Source: Bombella dulcis (GTDB taxonomy: Bacteria > Pseudomonadota > Alphaproteobacteria > Acetobacterales > Acetobacteraceae). From it: 64,000 nucleotides of DNA. Both the position numbers and the translations under genes were made by a program. The stretch covers positions 434,001 to 498,000 of the forward strand of contig NZ_JANIDV010000001.1 in assembly GCF_026385505.1 (NCBI RefSeq), in the 5' to 3' direction. Below are positions 1 through 9,372 of this stretch, in pieces; within the stretch, counting starts at the first letter, position 1, and each line of letters begins with the position of its first letter. The notes beneath the pieces are model-generated. The model saw only the letters and a list, made by a program, of their open reading frames with translations, had not been told where the DNA came from and did no database searches.

Positions 1-916
1 ATCCAAGACGCATCCACCCGAGGGGAGAAGGAGAGCCTCCTAAGTCACCTGCAATGTCATAAAGATTGGGAAGAACCATGGCCATGGCAACAGGCTCTCC
101 ATTTTGGTCAATCTGGACGTAATGCTCAGGACGCAGAAGCGGCTTGATCTGTTCAATCATGGCCGTCATTTCATAATCCTGCATGGGCACGAAATTATAT
201 TTATGTGACCAGGCATCATTATAAAGTTTACGCAGCACTTCCCCCTGTGTTGTTATTTCTTTCTTGGACAGGTTACGGGTTGTGATACTGTTCAGACGTC
301 CTTCGCCAAGGCGCAGATTGCCGGGGACTTTGAAACGTTCTTCTGTACTGCCATCAAGTTCCAGACGGTAGCTGAGAAGATTCTGGGCAGTTTTATAGCC
401 GGATTCACGGATAAGAGCGTCCAGACCTTCAGGGTGCCACGGCATGGCAATCATGGGAGCAGAAGACTGTCCCTTCACCATGGTACCAGTCTCCGCATTC
501 CCACTCAGGGTAACAGGGCCACGGAGTTTGGAAATCTGCCGTTTTCTGAACCAAAGCTCGACAGCCTGTAGAAGGGCAGATACGATATTTTTTTCAGGGA
601 TGGCGTCTAGCGCACCAAACTGGCCTATAACTTCCTGCCAATGTTCAATTGCCTTATGATCGACGATGGCAGCGATTCGTCCAACAGGATGGCCATTGCA
701 CCATGCAAGGAAGTACTGAATCTCAGCATGGCGGAAAACCGGTGATTCCTTGGGACTGAGCAGATGTCTCTGCTCCATGTCCAGCGGGGAAACAAACCCT
801 TCCATTCCTTTGTAGATATGGCGTGGAAGTGTGATAAAACGACGTAAATCTCCCCGTGTGTTCACGGGACGAACATCGACCTCGGCATATTGAGAGTTTG
901 GTGCTTCACATTGCAT
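1..916 (-). CDS. GNAT-fold acyltransferase family protein, candidate bacterial ceramide synthase (3' end outside window)
   Basis: Translating the minus strand from the ATG at 916-914 gives an open frame of about 305 residues that runs off the left edge. It starts MQCEAPNSQYAEVDVRPV and continues with a region typical of a large GNAT-like family often labelled dATP pyrophosphohydrolase or N-acetyltransferase in Alphaproteobacteria (for example TRGDLRRFITLPRHIYKG and, later, KLYNDAWSHKYNFVPM). From memory, the Caulobacter ceramide synthase bCerS belongs to this family, so N-acylation of a sphingoid base is a reasonable guess given the sphingolipid genes at 35-47 kb. This is inference; another acyl transfer is possible. 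It is divergent from the SDR gene, with a 60-bp shared upstream region. Confidence 0.75.
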   Translation of the reverse strand, partial: MQCEAPNSQYAEVDVRPVNTRGDLRRFITLPRHIYKGMEGFVSPLDMEQRHLLSPKESPVFRHAEIQYFLAWCNGHPVGRIAAIVDHKAIEHWQEVIGQFGALDAIPEKNIVSALLQAVELWFRKRQISKLRGPVTLSGNAETGTMVKGQSSAPMIAMPWHPEGLDALIRESGYKTAQNLLSYRLELDGSTEERFKVPGNLRLGEGRLNSITTRNLSKKEITTQGEVLRKLYNDAWSHKYNFVPMQDYEMTAMIEQIKPLLRPEHYVQIDQNGEPVAMAMVLPNLYDIAGDLGGSPSPLGWMRLG

Positions 917-976
917 AGCAATGGCTATACTCGTACACGAGCGTTCTCGCTAGAGGGCAAAAAAGAAAGGGGCTTC

Positions 977-1786
977 ATGTCCAGACCAGAAATGACTCAT
1001 CGGCATCATATCCTCATTACCGGGGCTTCCAGTGGCATTGGAGCCGCTCTGGCAGAATATTATGCACGTCCAGGCGTTCACCTGACATTGTGGGGGCGGA
1101 GTGAAGAGCGGCTGGAAAAAACGGCGTCCACAGCACGGACAAAAGGTGCCAGTGTGGATGTCCTCAGCATTGACCTGACAAAGGCCGATAACGCTCTGAA
1201 AGCTCTCACCAGGACTGATGAAAGCCTTCCTGTTGATATTCTGATCCTGTCCGCCGGTATGGCTGACATTCGTCCACATAAAGCGTTGGCTGAATCTGCT
1301 GAAGTGGCTCTCAAGATGTCCATGGTCAATTTTGCTACGCCAGTGGCTATGGCGACAGAGATGGCCAATCGCATGGCCGCTCGACGGCATGGACGGATTG
1401 CTTTGATGGGATCAGTGGCTTCTTTCCATGATCTGCCATTGGCAACTGTCTATAGCGGCTCCAAAGCCGGGTTGGGTCGTTTCAGTACAGCTCTGCAGGC
1501 GGCCATGACACCTTACAATGTTCGGGTGTGTCTGATTGCTCCAGGATTCATTGATACTCCTATGAGCCAGCGGCTGGATGGTGAGCAGGCTTTTCTGGTG
1601 CCAGTAGATAAAGCAGCCCGTAAGATTGCCCGCAGCATTAATCAGGGCAGGGGGGTGCTGGTATTCCCGTGGGTATTCCAGCTGACACGCCTTCTGGAAA
1701 TGGCCCTCCCACGCCCTATTGCTCATAGGATTCTGAGAAAGCTGGATGTCATGCAGCACCCGGAAAGTGAGATGGGCGGTAACTGA
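977..1786 (+). CDS. Short-chain dehydrogenase/reductase, possible ketosphinganine or ketoceramide reductase
   Basis: A 269-residue classical SDR. The N-terminal Rossmann motif TGASSGIG and the catalytic Ser-Tyr-Lys set (GSVASFHD...YSGSKAG) are visible, and the C-terminal tail has a short hydrophobic stretch as in membrane-associated lipid SDRs. I start at ATG 977, preceded by the purine-rich GAAAGGGG at 965-972. A longer frame from 890 would overlap the divergent neighbour and adds no recognisable sequence. Sharing a promoter region with the GNAT-fold gene suggests a lipid pathway role; reduction of the 3-keto group of a sphingoid base is the obvious missing step of the sphingolipid set in this window. 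Substrate is inferred. Confidence 0.85.
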   Translation: MSRPEMTHRHHILITGASSGIGAALAEYYARPGVHLTLWGRSEERLEKTASTARTKGASVDVLSIDLTKADNALKALTRTDESLPVDILILSAGMADIRPHKALAESAEVALKMSMVNFATPVAMATEMANRMAARRHGRIALMGSVASFHDLPLATVYSGSKAGLGRFSTALQAAMTPYNVRVCLIAPGFIDTPMSQRLDGEQAFLVPVDKAARKIARSINQGRGVLVFPWVFQLTRLLEMALPRPIAHRILRKLDVMQHPESEMGGN

Positions 1787-1879
1787 TAATTAATGACCAC
1801 CCTGCGGGCTGAGTGCTTGCAGCCATAGGGAGGGCGTGGGAAAAGGAAGCAGCACATCTCTATGGAAGGGATAGATCAC

Positions 1880-2863
1880 ATGAGAGAAATCGTAGCCGTT
1901 GACATCGGTGGAACCCATGCCCGTTTTGCAATCGCCAAGATCAAGGATGGCCATGTAGTTTCCCTTGGGGAAGCGACAACGCTGAAATGTGCGGAGCATG
2001 CTTCTCTGGCACTGGCATGGGAAGCTTTTGGCCGTTCATTAGGGCGGCCCGTGCCGCGGGAAGCTGGGATTGCCGTAGCGTGTCCGATCACGGGTGATAT
2101 CCTGAAGATGACCAACAATCCTTGGATCATTCAGCCTGCTCAGCTGGGTAGTCGTCTGAAACTGGATAATTTTGCTCTGGTAAATGATTTTGGGGCTATT
2201 GGTCATGCTGTGGCCCAGGTTGGTCCAGAGCATATGAACCATCTGTGCGGACCGGATGTTGAACTCCCGGCTAAAGGGACGATCACCATTCTTGGGCCAG
2301 GTACTGGATTAGGGGTTGCCACTCTTCTGCGTGGAGAGAACGGTTATCATGTTATCGAAACGGAAGGTGGACATATTGACTTCTCTCCCTTGGATGCCGT
2401 CGAAGATCATATTCTCCGTGCTTTGCGTGATCGTTTTCGTCGTGTTTCTGTGGAGCGAATCGTTTCTGGTCCCGGGTTGACGAATCTGTATGAAGTGATT
2501 GCTGAATTGCAGGATCGTCCCATCACGATCAAGGATAACCGGTCCCTATGGACTACGGCCATGGAAGGAACTGACACTCTGGCTGCTGCCGCACTGGAGC
2601 GTTTCTTCCTGAGTCTGGGCGCGGTCGCAGGTGATCTTGCTCTGGCTCATGGTGCGCATGGTGTTGTGGTTGCTGGTGGTCTGGGGCAGCGTCTGGCTCA
2701 TATTTTACCTCATTCTGGTTTTTCTGAGCGTTTCATTGCTAAAGGACGTTTTGAGTCCATGATGAGTGAAATGCCGGTGAAAATTATCACGCATCCTCAG
2801 CCTGGCCTTTATGGGGCTGCTGCTGCATATGCAAGCAAAACTGCTCATACAACTGTCTTGTAA
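1880..2863 (+). CDS. glk: Glucokinase
   Basis: Encodes a 327-residue ROK-independent (group A) bacterial glucokinase that phosphorylates glucose to glucose 6-phosphate with ATP. Seen: the N-terminal phosphate-binding motif DIGGTHARFA, the catalytic-region segment LVNDFGAIGHA, and the adenosine motif LGPGTGLGVA, followed by the glucose-binding ETEGGHIDF. The ATG at 1880 has GAAGGG at 1865-1870 at good spacing; an in-frame ATG at 1862 would add six residues and is less likely. In acetic acid bacteria this kinase feeds the pentose phosphate pathway, since glycolysis is usually incomplete. It follows the SDR gene by 93 bp and is closed by a strong hairpin. Confidence 0.95.
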   Translation: MREIVAVDIGGTHARFAIAKIKDGHVVSLGEATTLKCAEHASLALAWEAFGRSLGRPVPREAGIAVACPITGDILKMTNNPWIIQPAQLGSRLKLDNFALVNDFGAIGHAVAQVGPEHMNHLCGPDVELPAKGTITILGPGTGLGVATLLRGENGYHVIETEGGHIDFSPLDAVEDHILRALRDRFRRVSVERIVSGPGLTNLYEVIAELQDRPITIKDNRSLWTTAMEGTDTLAAAALERFFLSLGAVAGDLALAHGAHGVVVAGGLGQRLAHILPHSGFSERFIAKGRFESMMSEMPVKIITHPQPGLYGAAAAYASKTAHTTVL

Positions 2864-2870
2864 AAACATT

Positions 2871-2902
2871 GGGGGGCATGCTTCGTTAGAAGTATGCCCC
2901 CC
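2871..2902. terminator. Hairpin after glucokinase
   Basis: Two 14-nt arms (2871-2884 and 2889-2902) pair with one G-T wobble around a 4-nt loop. There is no U-tract after it on the plus strand, so it may act as an RNA-stabilising hairpin as much as a terminator. Confidence 0.6.
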
Positions 2903-2934
2903 AGATGCGTTGATATGGAAGGCATGATACTACG

Positions 2935-3570
2935 GTGCTTCCGTTAGCCGCTGTTATGACGGTGATTATTGGTCTGGCAGGGTACTGTGGCTGGAGCTCG
3001 GGGTATCATGTTTTAGGGCCGCAGGCTGCTTGGATAATTCCTCCGCCCCAACCTGATTCTGCTAAGGCACAAGAAGATAAGAGAATATATTTTGAAACTC
3101 GGAAGCTAGCCGGTTCTCTACGGTGGCAGCGGGCTGCTTTTGAAGCGAACTTAAGCGATAGTGAAACGGTTCAACTTTTTTTGAACAGGAGCCGGATTCA
3201 GATGACTCCCGGAGAGAATAAAGAGTTTTTATTATATCTCCAAAAGGCTCAAAAACTTGCTTATGTAGCCATGAAGCGTGAAAAAAACATCTGGCACAGA
3301 AGGCGTCCTTTTATTGATTATGGAGGGGCAGTTTGCACTTTTAATTATGAACATTTTTTTACGAACTGGTCGTATCCTTCGGGACATACCGTGCGAGCAT
3401 ATACGATTGCCTTAATATTAAGTGAGATGTATCCGTCTCGTCGAGAGATCCTATTAAAACAAGCATATGAATTTGCAGAAAGCCGCATTATTTGTGGGAT
3501 GCATTGGAAGTCAGATATCAAAGGTGGAGAGGAGTTTGCTTATAAACTAGTTAGAAAAATAATCAGATAA
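2935..3570 (+). CDS. PAP2-family (class A acid phosphatase-like) periplasmic phosphatase
   Basis: A 211-residue protein with an N-terminal hydrophobic export signal and the three-part phosphatase signature of the PAP2 superfamily: KREKNIWHRRRPF (motif 1), YPSGHT with the conserved His (motif 2) and SRIICGMHWKSD with the nucleophilic His (motif 3). Family members remove phosphate from small phosphomonoesters or from lipid phosphates. The only usable start is GTG at 2935, since a stop lies just upstream; GGAAGG at 2917-2922 can serve as ribosome binding site. Its sequence is noticeably AT-richer than glk, and it sits beside a scar of an integrated element, so recent acquisition is possible. Confidence 0.85.
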   Translation: MLPLAAVMTVIIGLAGYCGWSSGYHVLGPQAAWIIPPPQPDSAKAQEDKRIYFETRKLAGSLRWQRAAFEANLSDSETVQLFLNRSRIQMTPGENKEFLLYLQKAQKLAYVAMKREKNIWHRRRPFIDYGGAVCTFNYEHFFTNWSYPSGHTVRAYTIALILSEMYPSRREILLKQAYEFAESRIICGMHWKSDIKGGEEFAYKLVRKIIR

Positions 3571-4847
3571 AATTTCTACAATATCTATAGATGTACAAAC
3601 TTATTAATTCTAATAATAAGTCACGCACTGAGGTCCGACCCACCGCCCATGACTACTGAGGGTCAAATGGGTTCGTCCCCCGGTCTTCAGTATGGCCCGG
3701 AGCAGGACCCTATACTTCCACCGGGCTGATAGCGCTGGAATCGCCATGGCCCCGGTGAAATGGTCAAGGTCTGCAACGGAAATTCTGATAGGGAATACGC
3801 CAGTGGGTGTTTTCCTTTTGCCATCCCTTCAATGCTCGTATCCCACGGGCTGCGTCTGCGTTCGCTTGTGAAGATGACATGACTGACCGCGCTGCGACTA
3901 TCCCACCACGGCCAGCTGCCTTGACGCAGTTGAGAGCGAGCCAATATCCTTCAGATGTTCCCGTGCCTTCTCCGCTCCTTGTGTTAGTCCCGCCATTACA
4001 GAAGCTAATATGTTCAGTTTTGTGGCGGTACACTCATCATAACAGCTCTCATCATTTTCCAGCTTGTTTTGTCTTATTTGAAATTGGCATTGTGTCGCAC
4101 ACTAGCAAATACGTACACCAGTAGCAAATACCGCTCTAGCCTGACCAGTGTCGTGGTCTGCGTAATACTCTGGCCTCTGATAGAGGCTGCTGAACTGAAT
4201 GAAGGAGAGGATGGTATAACCCTACCAATCATAATCGTCGTTTTACGCTATTTTGTGGCAACTTTATTTGCTCGTTACAAGGAAGCAATCAGCATAGTTT
4301 TATTCTGGCATACAAGGGACGACCATGTTTTGGAAGAAGTGGAGACGAGGATATGACCTAACAATGTCAGCATGTTATCTTCGATTGATTCTTTAATGGC
4401 GATCACGCATTTTAACATCTAAAGAAACGAATTATTCCCTGTCCAACAGTAAAAATTTTGGCCCCGGCGGCGGATGAGATAGATATCTGTTTTCAGAAAC
4501 GCCCTTACTCATGTAGTCGCCCGGCCTCAGCTAGTGAAATCTTTTAGATATTTTCAAAAGAAAGTGTCTTTTGCACTATTGAATCGGTACTTCATTTACA
4601 TAGCCTAGAACCGTTATTAGGGAGGACCAATATATAGAGGCCCTGAGAATCAGAGAGTTTGTACTGACGCTCTCTAGGTTTGGCTCGCTTTATTTCTGCA
4701 TTCGTCAGCATGCTATCCCCTCCCTAAAATGTTTTACCCCCCTAAACTACCCCCAAAATTGTGGAATACAACGGGACTAATCGGAACAGTAAACACCTCG
4801 AAAATGGCCGTCCCACAAGGGTTCTGGGACGTATAGGGAGAATACAA
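3571..4847. other. Gene-poor scar between PAP2 gene and tRNA-Cys
   Basis: About 1.3 kb without a convincing intact gene. Three parts can be told apart. At 3630-4020 a more GC-rich block has open frames of 85-105 codons on both strands, none recognisable; the minus-strand frames shift and stop repeatedly as in a decayed gene. At 4020-4440 the DNA is AT-rich, with a plus-strand frame 4069-4356 that has two hydrophobic stretches but no good ribosome binding site. At 4505-4711 lies the decayed integrase listed separately. The whole segment is best read as the remains of an integrated element. Confidence 0.6.
4505..4711 (-). pseudogene. Decayed P4-type tyrosine integrase, N-terminal arm-binding domain
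   Basis: Reading leftward from ATG 4711-4709 gives MLTNAEIKRAKPRERQYK, then LSDSQGLYILVLPNNGSRLCK and a stop at 4594-4592. This matches the start of P4-like integrases (DUF4102 arm-binding domain). The match resumes in a shifted frame as MKYRFN, then back in the first frame as KTLSFENI, a stop, and KISLAEAGRLHE, which corresponds to the family pattern KTLSFGKYP.ISLAEARRL. So at least two frameshifts and internal stops have killed it, and no catalytic domain is seen beyond. It lies 136 bp downstream of the tRNA-Cys 3' end and in the same direction, the classical position for a tRNA-targeting element. Confidence 0.85.
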
Positions 4848-4921
4848 TGGAGGTCTGGGCGGGAATCGAACCCACATACGCGGATTTGCAGTCCGATGCA
4901 TAGCCATTCTGCCACCAGACC
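4848..4921 (-). tRNA. tRNA-Cys (GCA)
   Basis: The minus strand folds as a 71-nt tRNA with a 7-bp acceptor stem (GGTCTGG/CCAGACC), anticodon loop CTGCAAA (anticodon GCA, cysteine), T-loop TTCGAAT and discriminator U, followed by an encoded CCA at 4850-4848. It is the only tRNA I could find in the window. Confidence 0.95.
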
Positions 4922-4935
4922 TCATTGCTTTCTTA

Positions 4936-4963
4936 CTTGTAATCGATCATGAGAAAAAGTCAA
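4936..4963 (-). promoter_or_regulatory. Sigma-70-type promoter of tRNA-Cys
   Basis: On the minus strand TTGACT (4963-4958) and TACAAG (4941-4936) are separated by 16 bp and lie about 15 bp upstream of the mature tRNA 5' end. Confidence 0.6.
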
Positions 4964-5062
4964 CTGAGAAAAACCAAAAAGCCTCCTTCACTTATTTTTA
5001 AAAGCATTCTACGGTGTCACCCTCCTATTGGTGAATCAATTAAACTCGGCAGACTAAGATAG

Positions 5063-6556
5063 ATGAATCCTACTCTCAGATTTTTTGTGAGAATCAAATT
5101 ACCGATCCAATTCGGATTAAGCCTGTTTGCGATTACAGGAATGGGTAACCAGAAAGTATACGCTCAAGGAGTTATCCAAGGGTTCCGGAACAGTCCCGAG
5201 TTTGCTCCGCACACTCTCGAAGCTGCACTCGCTCTTGCTTACCTCACCAATCCCCAACTCCGAGAAGCGAGAGCCCAACTTCGCGCAGTGGATGAGCAAA
5301 TGTCTACAGCACAGGCAGGCTGGAGGCCAACTATTTCGGCGAATGGGGCTCTAACCTACTACAAGGGGAGTAGTCGCTACACACAACAGACTGAGATTGA
5401 CGGGAAAAATGTCAGACTACCATACACGCAGCGTTATAATAATGGTGGATACAACACTACTGTCTCTCTAAATCAACCAATTTATCAAGGAGGAAAAACC
5501 GTTGCTGGCATTCATATGGCCAGAAATCAAATATTTGCTCAACGTGCTCGTCTAATCGAAACTGAGCAAGAAGTTCTCTATAACACAATGAATGCATACG
5601 TTCATCTTGTGGCTGATATACAACTCTTGCAGGTTAGTATCAATAACGAACGTTCTTTACGTGAACAGTTGAATGCGACAAACAGACGCTTCCGTTTAGG
5701 GGAATTAAGTCGGACAGAAGTAGCCCAGGCACAAGGCGCATTGGCATCAGCTACGGCTGAATTACACCAAGCCGAAGGTGCCGTACAATCAGCCCAAGCC
5801 AGTTACCTTCAGACGGTAGGTGTTCCCGCTCCACCTCAACTCGCTTCCCCTCAGCCCTTAGCACTTCCTGTCCATACTGAGCAAGAAGCTGTGATAGAAG
5901 CTGTCCGTAATAATCCTAATGTCATCGCCGCACTTTTTAATGAAGCTCAACAAAAGGATAATATTTCTGTTCAAATGTCTGCAATCATGCCGAAAATATC
6001 GGCAGGTTTGGCGTATCAGCGTTCAAAAGATCAAGGGCAGGACCAGTCTCTTGAAGACAATAAGTATGCCACACTGAATCTACAAATTCCTATATACCAG
6101 GGTGGAGGCGAGTATTCAGCTATACGACAAGCAAGGCAAACCGCCATTGCTGCTCGTAATGAAGTAGATGTACAACGTAGGCTGGCCCTCCAGCAAACCT
6201 CATCAAGCTGGCAGCTTTATGAAGCAGTTAAAGAGACCCTTCAAAGTCATAAAATGGCTGTTTCATCAAATATGGCAGCCTTGGCCGGTGTAGAAAGACA
6301 GGCTCTCGTCGGTACAGCTACAACGCTGTCTGTTCTTCAGCAGCAGGCTACTCTTTTGCAGTCCCAACGCGCCCTGATCCAGAGTGTGAGCTCTCTGGTA
6401 ACGTCGTCTTACGACATTGCCCGTGCTACGGGGCATCTGACCGCTGTGGATCTCAAGCTTAATGTGCCTCTGTATGATGAAAAAGCTTATTATCACGCTG
6501 TGAGAAACCGTTTGTGGGGAATAGGGGATTACAAAACGAATATTCCAGGCCGTTAG
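5063..6556 (+). CDS. TolC-family outer-membrane efflux/secretion channel
   Basis: A 497-residue outer-membrane factor. After a signal region ending near VYAQG (about residue 35) come two homologous OEP repeats with the family pattern: TLEAALALAYLTNPQLREARAQ at about 51-72 and AQAGWRPTISANGAL, then a second half containing AIMPKISAGLAY and NLQIPIYQGG. Long Ala/Gln-rich helices would form the periplasmic coiled-coil barrel. It provides the exit duct for a type I secretion or RND pump, but no inner-membrane partner is next to it. It reads away from the tRNA-Cys and has a weak ribosome binding site (AAGATAG). Codon use looks more AT-rich than valS downstream, so it could have arrived with the integrated element. 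Confidence 0.9.
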   Translation: MNPTLRFFVRIKLPIQFGLSLFAITGMGNQKVYAQGVIQGFRNSPEFAPHTLEAALALAYLTNPQLREARAQLRAVDEQMSTAQAGWRPTISANGALTYYKGSSRYTQQTEIDGKNVRLPYTQRYNNGGYNTTVSLNQPIYQGGKTVAGIHMARNQIFAQRARLIETEQEVLYNTMNAYVHLVADIQLLQVSINNERSLREQLNATNRRFRLGELSRTEVAQAQGALASATAELHQAEGAVQSAQASYLQTVGVPAPPQLASPQPLALPVHTEQEAVIEAVRNNPNVIAALFNEAQQKDNISVQMSAIMPKISAGLAYQRSKDQGQDQSLEDNKYATLNLQIPIYQGGGEYSAIRQARQTAIAARNEVDVQRRLALQQTSSSWQLYEAVKETLQSHKMAVSSNMAALAGVERQALVGTATTLSVLQQQATLLQSQRALIQSVSSLVTSSYDIARATGHLTAVDLKLNVPLYDEKAYYHAVRNRLWGIGDYKTNIPGR

Positions 6557-6652
6557 GAAAAACAGTTTTTAAAACCCACTCTATCGGCAAGTTTCTGACC
6601 TGATGATATGAACAGTCACACCTGACATAAACGCAATCACCTCTAGGATACC

Positions 6653-9358
6653 ATGTCAAAACAGCAAACAAACATATCACGCACGCCATCCACTCTGGAA
6701 AAGGCCTTTATCCCTGCTCACTACGAAGGACAGCTTTATGAACAATGGGAAGAAAGTGGCGTATTTAATGCTGATCCTCAAAAAAAAGGAACAGCATATT
6801 CGATCATGTTCCCGCCCCCCAACGTAACAGGGACCCTTCATCTCGGTCATGCCCTGACCTTTACGCTGCAGGATATCCTCATACGCTGGCAAAGAGAGAA
6901 AGGGAGCAACGTTCTCTGGCAGCCTGGAACAGATCATGCTGGTATCGCCACTCAGATGGTTGTTGAACGAGCATTGGATCAGGAAGGCATCAGGCGCAAA
7001 GAGCTTGGCCGTCCCGGATTCATTAACCGTGTCTGGGAATGGAAAAATAAATATGGTGGTACCATCATTAGACAGCTGCGACGTCTGGGAGCATCTGCAG
7101 ACTGGACACGTGAACGCTTCACGATGGATGAAGGTCTTTCTCGTGCGGTTCGTAAAGTATTCGTCCAACTTTATAAAGAAGGACTGATTTATAGAGACCG
7201 CCGCCTAGTCAACTGGGACCCTGTTTTCCATTCAGCCATTTCTGATCTGGAAGTGGAAAATAAGGAAACCAGAGGCTCCATGTGGCATATCCGTTATCCT
7301 CTGGAGAACGGTAAAACAATTACGATTGCAACAACTCGGCCAGAAACCATGCTCGGTGACGTCGCTGTTGCTGTTAATCCTGAAGATGAGCGTTATACAT
7401 CCCTGATTGGCCAAAAAGTCATTCTGCCTTTGACAGGACGACATATACCTATTGTTGCTGACGAACATTCTGACCCAGTGAAAGGAACAGGGGCTGTCAA
7501 AATTACCCCAGCTCATGACTTTAATGATTTTGAAGTCGGAAAACGTCATGGACTGCCTGCCCCAACCATTCTGGATGAAGGAGCCTGCATCTGGCTGGAT
7601 GAAATCCGATCAGACCTGAAAGAACATGATGGCGTAAGCGATATAACTTTCGTGCAGTCACTGGAGGGACTCCATCGAGACGAAGCACGAACAAAAATTA
7701 TTACACGCTTGGAAGAATTAGGCTGGCTGGAAAAAATTGAACCCCATATCCTTCAGGTACCAACCGCCGAACGAGGAGGGGCCATTGTTGAACCACGTCT
7801 GACACTGCAATGGTATTGTGATGCGCCTGCACTGGCCAAGCCTGCAGTTGATGCCGTCAAAAACGGTAAAATGATCTTCGAACCTCGGCAGTGGGAAAAT
7901 ACTTTCTTTGCATGGATGCGAGACCTCCAGCCATGGTGCATAAGTCGGCAGCTCTGGTGGGGGCACCAGATACCGGCATGGTATGGTTCAGACGGCCAGA
8001 CTTATGTAGCTGAAACAGAGGAAGAGGCCCAGAAGCAGGCAGGCCCGTCCATTACGCTGATACGGGATGAAGACGTCCTCGATACATGGTTCAGTTCAGC
8101 ACTCTGGCCGTTCACTACCTTGGGCTGGCCAGATAAAACTGATGTTCTGGAATTTTATTACCCTACCAGCACACTCGTAACAGGTTTTGATATCATTTTC
8201 TTCTGGGTATCCCGGATGATGATGATGGGTATTCACTTCATGGGGGAAGTCCCTTTCCGCAAAATATTGATTCATGGGCTTGTCCGTGACGAAAAAGGGC
8301 AAAAAATGTCCAAGTCTCGTGGCAATGGGATCGATCCACTGGACCTGATTTCAGAATATGGAGCAGATGCAACGCGTCTTGCCATTGCTGCTGGGGCAGG
8401 TCTCGGCCGTGACATCAAATTGGGCCGTAATCGTGTTGAAGAACACCGTGCCTTCATCACAAAATTATGGAATGCATCTCGATTCCTCCAGATGAATGGT
8501 GTGGAACCAAAATCTGATTTCGATCCATCCAGTGTTCAATCCACATTGGCACGTTGGATTCTGGCAGAAGCCCGTAAAGCCGTAAACCAGGCTGATGCCG
8601 CATTGGAATCTTCCCGATTCGATGAATACATCCGTTGCTGCTACAGTTTTGTCTGGAATATTTTCTGCGACTGGTTTGTAGAATTTTCGAAGCCAACTTT
8701 CCGCGCAGGTGGACATGAAGCTGAAGAACTCAAAGCAGCAGCAGCCCATGTCTTGGGCATTATTCTACGCATGATGCACCCGGCCATTCCTTTTGTAACA
8801 GACACACTCTGGCAGAAATTGGGATATTCCGGGCCGTTTGAAATTAATGGCTGGCCCGATCTCCCACAAATGACAGACGCTGAGGAGGCCTCAGATGAAG
8901 TCACCTGGATCATTCGTCTAATTAGCGAAGTCCGAACAGTGCGTTCAGAAATGAATGTACCTCCCTCTCAGAAAGCTCCCATACTGTTGCGTGATGCTTC
9001 CAGTAAGACGATTGCACGGGCCAAGAAATGGCAGGCTGTCATTGAACAGATGGCTCGTGCATCTGAAGTCACTACGCTAACAAGTGAACCTCCCAAAATG
9101 GCGGCCCAACTGGTTATAGATGAGGCAACAATTTTCCTTCCTCTGGAAAGTGTGATCGATCTCGATGCGGAAAGGAATCGTCTGAGCAAAGAAATTGCAC
9201 GTCTACGGAGTGAAATTGGTAAGGTTGAGAAAAAACTTTCCAATAAAAATTTTGTTGCTCGTGCCAAGCCTGAGATTGTACAGGAGAATCGGGATCGTTT
9301 GGAAAGTTTCCAGCAAGAACTGACCAAACAGACTGTCGCTCTTGGTCGTATCAGTTAA
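6653..9358 (+). CDS. valS: Valyl-tRNA synthetase
   Basis: A 901-residue class I aminoacyl-tRNA synthetase charging tRNA-Val. The HIGH-type motif is HLGH at residues 63-66 after PPPNVTGTL, and the KMSKS loop is at 551-555. The editing (CP1) domain lies between about 190 and 390 and carries TTRPETMLGDVAVAVNP and GTGAVKITPAHDFND. The C-terminal 70 residues form the coiled coil typical of ValRS (ERNRLSKEIARLRSEIGK). Length is normal for the family. It is transcribed alone, converging with ilvD. I looked for a leader or T-box in the 96 bp upstream and saw none. Confidence 0.97.
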   Translation: MSKQQTNISRTPSTLEKAFIPAHYEGQLYEQWEESGVFNADPQKKGTAYSIMFPPPNVTGTLHLGHALTFTLQDILIRWQREKGSNVLWQPGTDHAGIATQMVVERALDQEGIRRKELGRPGFINRVWEWKNKYGGTIIRQLRRLGASADWTRERFTMDEGLSRAVRKVFVQLYKEGLIYRDRRLVNWDPVFHSAISDLEVENKETRGSMWHIRYPLENGKTITIATTRPETMLGDVAVAVNPEDERYTSLIGQKVILPLTGRHIPIVADEHSDPVKGTGAVKITPAHDFNDFEVGKRHGLPAPTILDEGACIWLDEIRSDLKEHDGVSDITFVQSLEGLHRDEARTKIITRLEELGWLEKIEPHILQVPTAERGGAIVEPRLTLQWYCDAPALAKPAVDAVKNGKMIFEPRQWENTFFAWMRDLQPWCISRQLWWGHQIPAWYGSDGQTYVAETEEEAQKQAGPSITLIRDEDVLDTWFSSALWPFTTLGWPDKTDVLEFYYPTSTLVTGFDIIFFWVSRMMMMGIHFMGEVPFRKILIHGLVRDEKGQKMSKSRGNGIDPLDLISEYGADATRLAIAAGAGLGRDIKLGRNRVEEHRAFITKLWNASRFLQMNGVEPKSDFDPSSVQSTLARWILAEARKAVNQADAALESSRFDEYIRCCYSFVWNIFCDWFVEFSKPTFRAGGHEAEELKAAAAHVLGIILRMMHPAIPFVTDTLWQKLGYSGPFEINGWPDLPQMTDAEEASDEVTWIIRLISEVRTVRSEMNVPPSQKAPILLRDASSKTIARAKKWQAVIEQMARASEVTTLTSEPPKMAAQLVIDEATIFLPLESVIDLDAERNRLSKEIARLRSEIGKVEKKLSNKNFVARAKPEIVQENRDRLESFQQELTKQTVALGRIS

Positions 9359-9372
9359 GGACATCTCATTAA

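Noticed and set aside
4069-4356. Possible small membrane protein in the scar
   Set aside because: It has two hydrophobic stretches but no ribosome binding site and poor codon pattern; it lies in decayed DNA.
6557-6652. T-box or other leader upstream of valS
   Set aside because: No specifier loop or antiterminator pattern could be drawn in 96 bp, and such elements are rare in Alphaproteobacteria.
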